A DNA stretch of 64,000 bases from Diplodia intermedia (Eukaryota; Ascomycota; Dothideomycetes; Botryosphaeriales; Botryosphaeriaceae): contig JAKEKT010000124.1 in assembly GCA_021495925.1 (NCBI GenBank), positions 26,366 through 90,365 of the forward strand, written 5' to 3'. This document shows positions 22,636 through 32,766 of the stretch, piece after piece (within the stretch, counting starts at the first letter, position 1; each line of letters begins with the position of its first letter). Both the position numbers and the translations under genes were made by a program. Under the pieces are notes generated by a model. It was not told where the DNA came from, ran no database searches, and saw nothing but the letters and a program-made list of their open reading frames with translations.

Positions 22636-24490
22636 ATGAGCATCAAGGCTCCCGAAGTAGTCACGGCCTCGTCGGGCGCGTCCACGCCGCGCGACTCGGA
22701 GCGCCTGCCTTGTGAGCCCTTCGACCCCAAGATCGAGCGCCGCATCCTGCGTAAGCTGGACTTCCAGGTCGTGCCGCTGCTGTGTATCCTGTTCCTGATC
22801 TCGTTCATCGACCGGTAAGAACAACCCATCTCAGCTCTCGTCTATCCGTGCAACAACACCAGTAATTAACGAACCCCTGCAGGTCCAACGTCGCCAACGC
22901 GAAGATCCAGGGCATGGAGGAAGACCTCAACCTGCACGGCAACCAGTACAACATCGCCGTCTGGATCTTCACCCTCGCCTACGTCGTCTTCGGCGTGCCC
23001 GCGAACCTGGTTTTCAAGAAGTTCGGTCCGAAGACCTTGAGCCTTATGATGCTGTGCTGGGGTAAGCTTTGCTTTTCGCCCTGTGTTTGATCGTCCGAAT
23101 GTCGTACTTAGCCGTGTTTCGCATCTTGCTTGCTGCAGGTATCACCGTTATCGGCCAGGGCGTCACACGATCGGCCGGAGGCCTGATTGCGTGCCGCTTC
23201 CTCGAGGGCATCATGGAGGCCGGCTTCGTCCCCGGCTGCGCCTACCTCATCGGCAGCTATTACAAGAAAGACGAGTTCCTCAGGCGGTACACGTGGTTCT
23301 TCAGCGCCGCCATTGCGGCCGGTGCCTTCAATGGCGTATGTGCCCTCCGCCTGTGCCCTCCCCCAGCCACTGATGCGACGTGTGCAGCTGCTCGCAACCC
23401 TGATCTCGAAGATGGACGGCGTGGGCAACTACGAGGGATGGCGCTGGTGAGTCAATCCTGCCAAGAAAGCGCTTCCCGAATCATGGTATACTGATCGCCC
23501 CCTCCCCCAGGATCTTCATCATCGAGGGCCTCATCACCGTCGTCTTCAGCTTCTGCTCCATCTTCTGGATCGTCCCCTTCCCCGAGAAAAGCACCATGTT
23601 CACGGCGGAAGAGAAGGCCGTGCTGCTGACCCGCATCGTCGAAGACGGCGGCGTCGTCCGCCACGACAAGTTGGGCCCGAAGCGCTTCGTGAAGTACATG
23701 CTGGACTGGAAGATCTGGCTCTGGTGCGTTGTCTCTCCCCCCCCATCCATCCATCCATCCTTCCTTCCCACCCATCCCACTCATCCACCACTCTCCCCTA
23801 CCACTCTCCCTTACCCCCAAACTGACGCATCTCCTCCTCCTCCTCCACAGCGTGCTATCCTACCTCGGCGCCGAAGAAAACGCCGCGTCCGTCGTCGCCT
23901 TCCAGCCCTCCATCCTGCGAGGTCTGGGGTACACAGCGACGCAAGCGCAGATCCACAGCATCCCCATCTACGCGGCATCCTTCGTCTTCTCGCTCACCTG
24001 CGCCTACATCTCGGAGCGGGTGCGGCAGCGCTACGTCTTCGGGATGCTGGGGTCGCTCATCTGCGCGGCCGGGCTGGCCGTCGAGCTGGCGCAGCCGCGC
24101 GCCCCCAACATCCGCTACATGGGCATGTTCTTCGTCACCGCCGGCCCCTACCTGACGATGCCCATCACGGTGGTGTGGTGCGCGATCAATCTGGGGAAGG
24201 GCTACAAGAGGACCGTGGGCTTTGCGTGTGTGATCGCGTTGGGGAACTGCGGCGCGTTTGTTGCGAGCAATGTGTTTATTACGCGCGAGGCGCCCGTGTA
24301 TCGCACGGGTTTCAGCACGAATATGGGGTTTGTGGCGTTGAGCTTGGTGAGCCAGACGGCGCTGTATGTTGGGTTGAGGCTGGAGAATCGGCGCAGGGAG
24401 AGGGAGAGGAGGGCGCTGCCTGAGGTGCTGGATGAGAAGGCGTATGAGGATGCCGGGGAGACGCATCCGGACTTTAGGTATCAGTTGTAA
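22636..24490 (+). CDS. MFS permease of the allantoate (Dal5-like) anion:cation symporter family
   Basis: Six exons, 22636-22814, 22883-23061, 23139-23335, 23388-23446, 23511-23723 and 23851-24490, with introns of 68, 77, 52, 64 and 127 bases, give 488 residues with consistent phases throughout. Features of the Dal5/TNA1 group are seen: a cytosolic start with 'EPFDPKIERRILRKLDFQVVP', TM1 'LLCILFLISFIDRSNVANAKI', the loop 'NQYNIAVWIFTLAYVVFGVPANL', 'CRFLEGIMEAGFVPGCAYLIGSYY', and a central loop before 'VLSYLGAEENAASVVAFQPS'. Twelve helices can be placed. It should move an organic anion or vitamin-like acid (nicotinate, allantoate, pantothenate or similar) into the cell with protons. The substrate cannot be set from sequence. 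The 127-base intron holds a CATC-type simple repeat. Confidence 0.88.
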
Positions 24491-24771
24491 GGAGTGTGGG
24501 GGTGGTGCGGTGGGAGCGGAGGGTGGCGAGATCATAATGGGTCATGTGTGTTGTGACGGGGTGTTGCTTGTGGCTGGTCCTGTAAAGCAATCTTTTTTGA
24601 CAACAGAGGCCGTTCATTTTGCACGAATCTCTGGAAGATGCGGTATAATAAGGATATGAATTGCTAACAGACAATTGGTTGCTGCTGCCCCCTCCCTTAA
24701 GTGGCTCTTGTCCCTGGTCGCAGTACGTAGTTCGGCACATTTTCATTGTCCCCTGGATCGCCCCCAGCCAT

Positions 24772-25095
24772 TCAAACCTCCTCAGCCACTGCAATCGGCA
24801 AGCCCTTCTCTCTACAATACTCGTCCAACTCCGCCGCAGCCCTACTCGCCGGGGCCCTCTTCACCTCCCTGCAGGCCAGGCCCAACATCTCGATCACGAC
24901 GTCGTCATGGGCGTCCACGTCGCCGTCCCAGTCGTAGCGCACCAGCAGCACGCCACCCACCTAGTCCTCGGAGTCCTGCCGATCGGACACGGTGGCGACC
25001 TGTCGGTAGGTTTCGGGATAGGACTTGTAAAATCACGGGTGAGAGCTGGCGATCTCGGCCCACGCATCCGAGTAGCCGGAGAATTTACAAGCCAT
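24772..25095 (-). pseudogene. Broken unknown gene with two in-frame stops
   Basis: A minus-strand frame from the ATG at 25095 to a stop at 24772-24774 spans 107 sense codons but is cut by TGA at 25033-25035 and TAG at 24961-24963. The sequence on both sides reads like one protein: 'SGYSDAWAEIASSHP', stop, 'FYKSYPETYRQVATVSDRQ', stop, then 'VGGVLLVRYDWDGDVDAHDD' and a helical end 'ELDEYCREKGLPIAVAEEV'. The stops are what TGG to TGA and CAG to TAG changes would give, that is C-to-T type transitions as in repeat-induced point mutation or deamination decay, though the ancestral codons are guesses. I do not recognise the family. The original start and any upstream exons are unclear. It lies next to another broken gene. 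Confidence 0.5.
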
Positions 25096-25199
25096 TAGCA
25101 CGCGACGGCTTTCTATCGGTTTGAGGTAGTGTTCGGGCTCGAGCAATTCGGGAAGGTCGCGGACTGCGAGGGTCTATTGCTTTTTTTTTTTTATCCATC

Positions 25200-26086
25200 T
25201 CATAAAGGGTGGAAAGCAGGATGCAAAAGTGGCATACCGTCGGGCACCGTGCTCCAACAGCCGTACTGCCAATGGATAGCAGCATGGGGTGCTGGTGCAG
25301 GGACGCGTGGAGAGTGCTCGGGCGCGGCCTCTGGGGTATCTGATGGACCGTAGTCCAGCTCTTCCATTTCTTTGTAGTCCTCCCAGTTGCGGTTGTAGGC
25401 GGGCAGCGCGCGGATGACGCGCGCGCTCTAAGAAGGCGTGGTGCGGGATGCTTCCCATGACGTCGTTGCTGACGCTGATGGGGGCCGTGAGCGGCAGCCA
25501 AGCCGGTTAGGGTAGCGGAGGAGTGTGTCGAGGCGGTGGTTGCAGCCCCTTGTTTGCATGCGTCAGTCTTTGTGCGTTGCGTGGGCGGAATGGGGAGGGG
25601 AAGATCAGAAGTACGTACGTCGTCCAGGTCGATGTAGATGCCGCCGTAGTGCGCGAGCGCGAAGTAGCGGATCGCGTCGGCGCGCTGGATCGCGTGTGGG
25701 TAGCTGTCCCCCGTCGGCTCGAACCAGGGGTGTTCGGCGGCGATGAAGTCGTTGGCGCTTTCGTCGGTCCAGAACTGAGGTTTCGTCAGTGTCTTGGGTT
25801 TGGAGGTGGGTATGTGTGTGTGTGTGTGTGCCAGCGGTGCCAGTGCCTACTTTGTATTCGTAGTCGGGATGCAGGTCCAGGCAGGACTGCTGGGCCTTTT
25901 TCCAATGGTCGGGAATGGTGCGGTTTGTGTAGGTCTGGTGGATGATTTTGGGGATCTTGGCGTCGCTGATGTGAATGGTGTCGAAGTCGGTTGTTGGATG
26001 GACAAGGAGTGCGAGCGACTTCTGAGTAGATGCACAAGCTCCCATGAGAGGAGTGCAGAGAACAGGACGCAGCCGAGCCGGAGCAC
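25200..26086 (-). pseudogene. Decayed GT32-type (DXD) glycosyltransferase
   Basis: Minus-strand pieces in order match a fungal GT32/OCH1-like type II enzyme: a signal anchor MLRLGCVLFSALLSWELVHLL (26086), then 'DAKIPKIIHQTYTNRTIPDHW' and 'DLHPDYEYK', a good intron (gtaggc to cctcag, about 25850-25773), 'FWTDESANDFIAAEHPW', 'IQRADAIRYFALAHYGGIY' and the DXD sugar-nucleotide motif in IDLDD, then 'GCNHRLDTLLRYP', 'LPLTAPISVSNDVMGSIPHH' and 'ALPAYNRNW', ending at TGA 25200-25202. The pieces do not share one frame: shifts are needed after the anchor (about 26010-26030), at or just after the intron following IDLDD, near 25500-25507 (extra bases), and near 25425-25440. The usual C-terminal helix is also missing. 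Several frameshifts in one short gene argue for a pseudogene rather than sequence error, but the latter is not excluded. Confidence 0.6.
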
Positions 26087-28905
26087 CCGTAGACGTAGCC
26101 GTTTTCCCTCGAAGCAGCGAAAAGACCTCTTGATTGTGGAAGATAGTTAGGTCATGATTATCGTCGTGTTGTTTTATCAGGTGCTGGTTCTTTCTCGGTA
26201 GATGAGGGCTGGTGAAACAAGGAGTTGAAGGATAGACAAGCCATGGTGTGCATGGTGCTGTGGCGGACATGTCAATCCAGTTATAGATGTCTGCATGGCT
26301 CTCGTATCACGGGCTAGCGGGGGTGGTATAAGAGTCGTCCTGACCTTTGATGTTTTGTGCGCGTGCCAGGGGGCAGTGTGGTTTATTCTTCGTCGCGGCA
26401 GGCACGGATTATGCTGTGTCAAGTGCTGGCTAGTGTTCTCGCTGTACAGCCTCTGGAACAGAGCATGTATGCCTTGCGATGCACTTGATCCAGTCGGGGA
26501 AGTGCAAAGATTTTCTTCCGTCTTGCGATACAATTTCCCAATGGCTTTCGCTTGCTCATTCTCGATGTGACAGACTTTCCTCTAGCAGCTGGTCGAATGA
26601 TAAGAGTTTTGCCAGATAATTGGACAAGTGCAAGACGGTCCGAAACAAACAACGGTGGCCTATGCGAGTCTGCCTTGTCCTGTGTGTTCTCCAAAAGGCC
26701 TAGACAAAACCGCGCAAGGAAAATGTCTCTACCATATCCACATATGTCCCGCGACAACCTGGGCGACTCGGACTTGACCGCAAGATGCCCCACAACAATC
26801 AAGCACACACTGCTATGAGTGCACAAGTTCAACATGTTTGGCTGTAGATGGTGCAAATATGGACCTGTCTAAAACAAGCAAGAAACTGTTTACAGCGCTA
26901 ACAATGTGCACCCTTATGATACAATCGCACCTAGCTTTGGGACTGGTGAGAACTCAATAAATTTCATTGCAATAGTGTGTACGAGGTCAGATTTCCGCTC
27001 AATGATATCATAAATCGATGGATTGTTTGTGCGCATATGACGCAGTTCTGCAGCCAGTGTCTCCTGATGAGTGCCAGTATATGAGTCTCAGAGCGAGTAA
27101 TGGTGATGCGCTCCAGAAGAACAGACCACAAGAAGTTCAGCATACATACCAGCGATACAGGCATCTTTGGCGGCTTTCAGGCGAGAACTAGGTGGCTACT
27201 GCAGACGAGCGTCTAACAGCAAGACGGCAATGGAGTCCAATTATTGCAGCGGGGAAGGAGCCGTGGCAGAGCTACAAGTGTGCTTCACGACACGGGGAGA
27301 TGGGCAGTAGTTGGTTGTTCGAACTACTTAGTAGTTCGAAGCTGCGGTCTAGCCACTGCGGCAAGGCTGAATAGCTCGAAGCCCTACAAAGTTAAGCTTC
27401 TGAAATTCGCTTAGGTGCTCCTTTTCGCGGGGAGATATTAAGTGGCGTACTGAAGGAGGTCGGCTCTTACGTTCGTTACTACTGTACCTGCAGCTAAGCT
27501 GCCGGCACTTGACGGTCGTTTCCGAATGCACGGCCAATTTACCCGGCGGTATTCAAATTCCGCCACACATGCTCTTGCTACCGAGCCAGTAGTATGGGTC
27601 TGGCGCTAGTCAGGCAGACTCGTATGCTCCACTGACTCATGCCACCATCCCGAACAGACGGCTTCACGGACGAAGCTTTCTTCCAGAAAGCGGGGTCTCG
27701 GCACGGAACATTAAGCTCGCTCCGAAGCCATTGCGGCTCACCGATGGAACAGCGGGGAGCCTTGCTCATATAAACTATGGGAAGACAGCAGCTGCAGCTG
27801 ATGATTTGGAACATGCTGTCCTCATTGTCAGTTTGAAATAAATACTACTCCCGCTTGCCAGCCACGAGTGTCCCGTTGAGGGTACGTATCTCATCGCAAA
27901 GTTTAAAGCTATAGAAGAGCTTTGCAAAAATCTAACACTGGCTGTAATGCTCGAAGGCTGCCATTGTAGGGGACTCAGAGGATGGAATTGCTTCATAGAG
28001 AGCGGATTTACGTATTTGGCCGTTGCAGCCTCATCGCTTCGGCGGCTTGGAACAACTTTTCGTAAGTTTGGTACAGTGTCCCTTTTCTATCAATCGACCA
28101 CCCGTAAAACTACCTCTTCTGCGACTTGTGCACCAAGCTAACGTTTCAGAAGTTCGTGTCGTTTGCAACTCGGTATACAACGTGCTCGACAACTGGGCTG
28201 TGCAGGTTAGCCGGCGCTAAGATTAGGCGAGGCTTAGATCCCGGAGCATGGGGAGGATCAGGGGTAAGTGCAGCACCGTAAACTTGTGGAGAGCTTCTCC
28301 GCGCCATTTCCAGCTTCTGCCGCATGCTTGCCTACTTCCAAAAGCGTAGCACACAGTGTCGCGACCGCCGAAACGGCGTCTTCGAGGGAGAAAGGGGGCC
28401 AAAAGCCATTGTTCGGCTCCCTCGGATGGGGCGGTGGCGTCCTGCAGTGCTGATCTCCCAGCCCTAGCAAGGCTACTATTTGCCTTGGCGTACGGAGGTA
28501 TTATTCAGGAGTAATGTTGTAGGATTCCGTGGGAGCCGCGCGACATGATGTCTGCCTTGCAGCCCCGCTTTTCCACCGCTGCAACACGAAGGCTGGCAAC
28601 GTGCTGGACACTGCTTCGCTGGCTTCGACAAACATCGACAGGGCCCCCGGCGTCTTGAAGGATGTCCGACCCGGGGAAGCACTCGCCCCCACTGCCATGA
28701 ATGCTCTCGTACGCGCAAGATGACGGACTGAGCCGCCGCCAGGCACTCAGCCGACTGTCTCGTATAAGCCCACTAGTGGAGCTCGGGCTCGCCGCCTGCG
28801 ACCAAAAAAAGGCACTCGGCGCCAAGGTTCAAGGCGGAGGCGTCAATCAAGCTTAAGCTTAAAGCGGGGATCCCGTGCGGTTTACCCTGAGCACGCGGCT
28901 TCGCC
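26087..28905. other. 2.8-kb gene desert
   Basis: No frame shows a domain, secretion signal with cysteines, or splice-consistent structure. I saw no reverse transcriptase, transposase or terminal repeats. A 23-base perfect inverted repeat with a 5-base spacer is at 27318-27340. The last 150 bases, including 'gtctcgtataagccc' near 28757-28771, are the likely promoter of the GH76 gene. Confidence 0.55.
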
Positions 28906-30421
28906 ATGTTCTCTCTTCCCGTTGCCCTTGGTGCAACAATACTCTTCGCAAGCCACGCGGCCCAGGCCCTGCAGCTCGACGTCACCCAGGCGCAATCCAT
29001 CCGAGATGCCACCTCCAACATTGCCTACGGGATGATGAGCTGGTACACGGGGAACAACACGGGCGATGTTCCAGGTATCCACTGCTTCCCCGCAGCCTGA
29101 AGTCGAGCCGAGCTGACATAGCGCCCAGGAAACCTGCCGGATCCGTACTACTGGTGGCACGCCGGAGCAATGTTCATGTCCATGGTAGCCCCACACCCGC
29201 CACAACACGCAAGCGGCAACTAACAAAAACCAGGTCGACTACTGGTACTACACGGGCGACAACAGCTACGTCGACGTCACCAAGCAAGCCATCATCCACC
29301 AAGCGGGCGACACGTGGGACTTCATGCCCGAGAACCAGACCAAATCCGAAGGCAACGACGACCAGCTCTTCTGGGCGCTCGCCGCCATGTCGGCCGCGGA
29401 GGCGCGCTTCCCCAACCCGGACAGCAACCAAGCCTCCTGGATCGCGCAGGTGCAAAACGTCTTCGAGCTGCAGACGGCGCGGTGGGACGAGACGTCGTGC
29501 GGCGGGGGCCTGCGGTGGCAGATCTTCACGTGGAACAAGGGCTACAACTACAAAAACACCATCTCCAACGGCGGCCTCTTCCAGATCGCGGCGCGGCTCG
29601 CACGCTACACGGGCGACGCCAACTACACGGCCTGGGCCGCCAAGGTGTGGGACTGGTCCACCACCGTGCTCTTCCAGAACGAGACGGACGCGCAGATCGT
29701 CCTCAACGACGGCGCCACCACCGAGTCGCAGTGCACCCGATCCGACCCCACGCAGTGGACGTACATCTACGGCGTCTACATCGCCGGCGCCGCGTACCTG
29801 TACAACCACACCCGCGACGCCCTCTGGCTCGACCGCACCACCAAGCTCCTCCAAACCATCGAAACCACCTTCTTCGTCGCATCCGCCAACGGCGGGGAGA
29901 AGGTCATGTACGAGCTGTGCGAGCCCAGCGGCGAGTGCGACATCGACCAGCAGTCCTTCAAAGCCTACCTATCGCGCTGGCTCGCGCTGACCGCGCAGCT
30001 CGCGCCATCCACCGCGCCGCGCATCTTCGCGCTCCTACGACCCTCCGCGCTCGGCGCCGCGCGGCAGTGCTCGGGCACAAGCGGCGGGAAAGCCGCGGAC
30101 GCGTGCGGCCGCCGCTGGGACCGGGAGGCGTGGGACGGCACGAGCGGCATGTGCGAGCAGATGGCGGCGCTGCAGGCCGTCGGCGCGATGATGCTGGCGC
30201 CGGACGCGGGCCAGGCCCTGCTCGCCCCGGCGTCGACGCTGGCCGGCGGCGGCGGCACGAGCAAGCCCAAGGAGGATGGCGGCGGAGGGACTGTTGGGGG
30301 CGGGAAGGAGCTGCCGTTGGTTTATACGGAGGATATTACGGCGGGGGATAAGGCGGGGGCGGCGATTTTGACGATCTTGCTGTGTTCGGCGACGGTGGGG
30401 GTGGGGTATGCGATGTTGTAG
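28906..30421 (+). CDS. DFG5/DCW1-like GH76 endo-alpha-1,6-mannanase, GPI-anchor candidate
   Basis: Three exons, 28906-29074, 29129-29184 and 29234-30421, with introns of 54 and 49 bases, give 470 residues. A signal peptide opens the protein (MFSLPVALGATILFASHAAQ). GH76 landmarks follow: 'NLPDPYYWWHAGAMFMSMVDYWYY' across two introns, the catalytic Asp pair D117-D118 in 'KSEGNDDQLFWALA', 'CGGGLRWQIF' and 'YNYKNTISNGG'. N-glycosylation sequons are present. The C-terminus has a Gly/Lys-rich spacer and ends with a hydrophobic stretch (AGAAILTILLCSATVGVGYAML, in two halves), as in GPI-anchored members. DFG5/DCW1 proteins cut and transfer the mannan part of GPI glycans to link cell-wall proteins to glucan. 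The alanine-rich part around 30000-30060 is variable. Confident family call; the anchor is predicted, not shown. Confidence 0.88.
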
Positions 30422-31563
30422 GGGGGGAGGGGAAGGAGACGGGGGAATTGGGGGAGGTTGGTGATGGTGGACGGGGGTTTCTATTTTTTTCGTTGGTGTG
30501 AGGTTGGAGGAGGAAAGACGGGGGGGTGGCAACTCCGAATTCTCTTGCGAAGCATAGGGCGGGTGGCGTTCTGGCTCGGATTTCTTTTTTTTCCCCTCTT
30601 GATGGCCTCGCAGTTGTTTTACAGGTCCGGGATGCCATTGGTCGAGTTTCGAGACCCATGTGGGCGTACATGGCAGGCGCATTGAAAAGAATTTCATAGA
30701 AAATAAGCCAAGATTTCAAGATGTTTGAGCACGGCGTCGTCTCACATTGTAGCACTGATATGTTTTTCGTGGGGGGAATGGATTCGGTTGCAGTGCAAAA
30801 GCTTGAAGCAAAGGGTTGTCGATGGTCAATTTGAATTGCAACACGGCTTTGGGGGCCAGCGTCGCTGATAAAGGGCGGGAACGGATGTATTCCGCTGTTG
30901 GTACAAAGAAAGTCAAAAGCCCAGTTTAAGCTCAAGACGGGCATAAGCAAGACCTATTACACATGCGGCCAACTCCGACGTGCTTGTACCAAAACGGAAG
31001 GCACCGCGCATCATGTAGGGTTCGCATCATTTCTACCCGACTAAGCCAAGTCACTACGCCCTTTAAAGACGTCTAAATAGAAAGCCAGGTTCCTAGACGC
31101 CACCCCTGCCAGCGGGACGCTCGCCCGATCTTTCCTGCCGCCATGATTGGCCTGCCGCACCGCTGCAGACAAGGCTGTAGATGTTTCCGATTCAGCACAA
31201 GACGCGTGAACCGTCCCCGGGTGGCACGGACAGCCGGCTGAAGAATTACCCCGTTACGGAATAGTCGTCGGGGAAGCGGGTGAGCGGGCACACATCCATG
31301 ATGGGGCTCGGGTCGAGCCGTGAAGCACTTCGATCATTCTCATTCCGCACGCTTTGTTGATTCGTATGTCTACACGCTGTCTTCGTTCGTACGTATGTCT
31401 GTCTACAAGCTTCGTTCGATTCGTATCTGTACACGCTTCGTTCATTCATATGTATCTCTAAACGCTTCGCTGGTGGTATCTCTACGTAGCCAAATAAAAG
31501 TTAAAAAATACCAAAAATCCAACTCCGTAGACAAAATGCAAGACAAAAAGAACACCACCGCAA
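30422..31563. other. Intergenic, tail-to-tail, with degenerate tandem repeat
   Basis: About 1.1 kb between the GH76 stop and the convergent DUF7703 gene. No supported gene. It contains the degenerate repeat described separately. Confidence 0.55.
31347..31471. repeat. Degenerate tandem repeat, about 26-33-base units
   Basis: Four to five imperfect copies of a unit like 'GCTTCGTTCATTCGTATGTC' followed by 'TNTACAC' run through this segment: 'gctttgttgattcgtatgtctacac', 'gctgtcttcgttcgtacgtatgtctgtctacaa' and two more, ending 'gcttcg'. Unit length varies from 25 to 33. Confidence 0.55.
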
Positions 31564-32766
31564 TCATGACATTGGTATCGAGTTCTTCGGCACTATCCTC
31601 CCACTCTCCAACGTCACGAGCTCCACCTCGGACGCCGGCGACCTCAACGGTTGGGTCGGCTGGAACGCAATCCCAACACTCCCCGACCTCCCCCCAAACC
31701 CGCTCCCGTGCCTTCCCGCAGCCATCGTACTCGCGCTCTTCGTCCGCTCCGACGCGCCGTCGCCCACATACTTCACGCTCTCAATGGCGAGACTATCCCT
31801 CGTGGGGCCGGCCCCTCCCTTGGCCACATCCCCCGGCAGATGGGGATGACGGCTCTCGTCCTCGAGCCTGGAAAACACGCCCTCCTCGGCGGAGCCGCCC
31901 CTGCTGCGGCGATCGTTGAACGTGAACGTGTCGAAGCGGTTCCTGCTCGGGGTCGCCAGCGACGAGCTGCCGCGGCCGCCGAACGACAGGTCCTTGTCCT
32001 TGATGACGCCGATGAGGTTGTTGAGGACGGAGAACTCGAGCTTGAGCTTGATGCTGTAGACGGCGCCCTTGTACGTCGTCTGGATCTCGTACTGGTTCGA
32101 GTACTGCACGCCCAGCAGGGTGACGTCGAAGGCCAGCACGACGGCGTTGACGACGACGAGGTGGACGAGGATGCGGCGCAGGGCGCGGCCGCTGGCCGTG
32201 TTGGGCGCCTGCGGCTGCAGCAGGCGGGCCGTCTCGTAGATGTACAGGACCGAGATGAGTATCTCCTGCGCGGCGAAGATGGCGATCTGGATCTTGTCCC
32301 ACACGGTGAAGACGGGCAGGAAGGCGTCCGGCGCGGGCGAGTTGGAGCCGAAGGCCATGACGATCAGCGGCACGCTCATGACGACGCCGTCGGCCACGAC
32401 GATCCACAGCACCGCCCGCAGCTTGCGCTCGTCGTGCATCACCAGGTGCAGCCGCGAGTACAGCACCATGCTCTGCCCCGTCACCATGGCCGGGAAGCCG
32501 AAGGCGATGAGCATCACCGGCAGCCACCACAGGTCGGCCGGCATGACGCCGAAGAACTTGAGCACGAAGCCGAGGGCGTGCGGCGCGATGCCCGACGTGG
32601 CGACGATGAAGGACCAGAAGTACAGCCCGCTGCGTTGCTTGAAGGTCGTGAAGATGATGGCGTACAGCTCGACGACGTTGTAGAAGGAGATGGCGAGGAA
32701 GCCGGCCATGGTCATTAGGATCGGCATGCTGACGTTGGCAGCGCCGGTGACGCCGTCGCTCGCCAT
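31564..32766 (-). CDS. DUF7703-type seven-helix membrane protein
   Basis: A single exon of 400 residues with start MASDGVTGAANVSMPILM. Seven hydrophobic helices are evident in the first 280 residues: 'PILMTMAGFLAISFYNVVEL', 'YFWSFIVATSGIAPHALGFV', 'LWWLPVMLIAFGFPAMVTGQ', 'LRAVLWIVVADGVVMSVPLI', 'IQIAIFAAQEILISVLYIYE', 'RRILVHLVVVNAVVLAFDVT' and the membrane-near 'EFSVLNNLIGVIKD'. The motif 'GQSMVLYSRLHLV' and the 'QEILISVLYIYE' helix are typical of the fungal family now called DUF7703, a rhodopsin-like fold of unknown ligand. The last 120 residues are Ser/Arg/Gly-rich and cytosolic, suited to phosphorylation. It converges on the GH76 gene. A sensory or receptor role is an inference. Confidence 0.75.
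   Translation of the reverse strand: MASDGVTGAANVSMPILMTMAGFLAISFYNVVELYAIIFTTFKQRSGLYFWSFIVATSGIAPHALGFVLKFFGVMPADLWWLPVMLIAFGFPAMVTGQSMVLYSRLHLVMHDERKLRAVLWIVVADGVVMSVPLIVMAFGSNSPAPDAFLPVFTVWDKIQIAIFAAQEILISVLYIYETARLLQPQAPNTASGRALRRILVHLVVVNAVVLAFDVTLLGVQYSNQYEIQTTYKGAVYSIKLKLEFSVLNNLIGVIKDKDLSFGGRGSSSLATPSRNRFDTFTFNDRRSRGGSAEEGVFSRLEDESRHPHLPGDVAKGGAGPTRDSLAIESVKYVGDGASERTKSASTMAAGRHGSGFGGRSGSVGIAFQPTQPLRSPASEVELVTLESGRIVPKNSIPMS

Noticed and set aside
24772..25095. Selenocysteine or stop-codon readthrough in the frame with TGA and TAG
   Set aside because: Two different stops in a short frame next to another broken gene fit decay better; no readthrough context (such as CTA after the stop) is seen.
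26087..28905. A transposable element or its remains in the gene desert
   Set aside because: No reverse transcriptase, integrase or transposase fragments, no long terminal or inverted repeats found by eye. A database search could change this.
31651..32718. A 355-codon plus-strand frame over the DUF7703 gene
   Set aside because: Arg/Asp/His-rich shadow without any domain.
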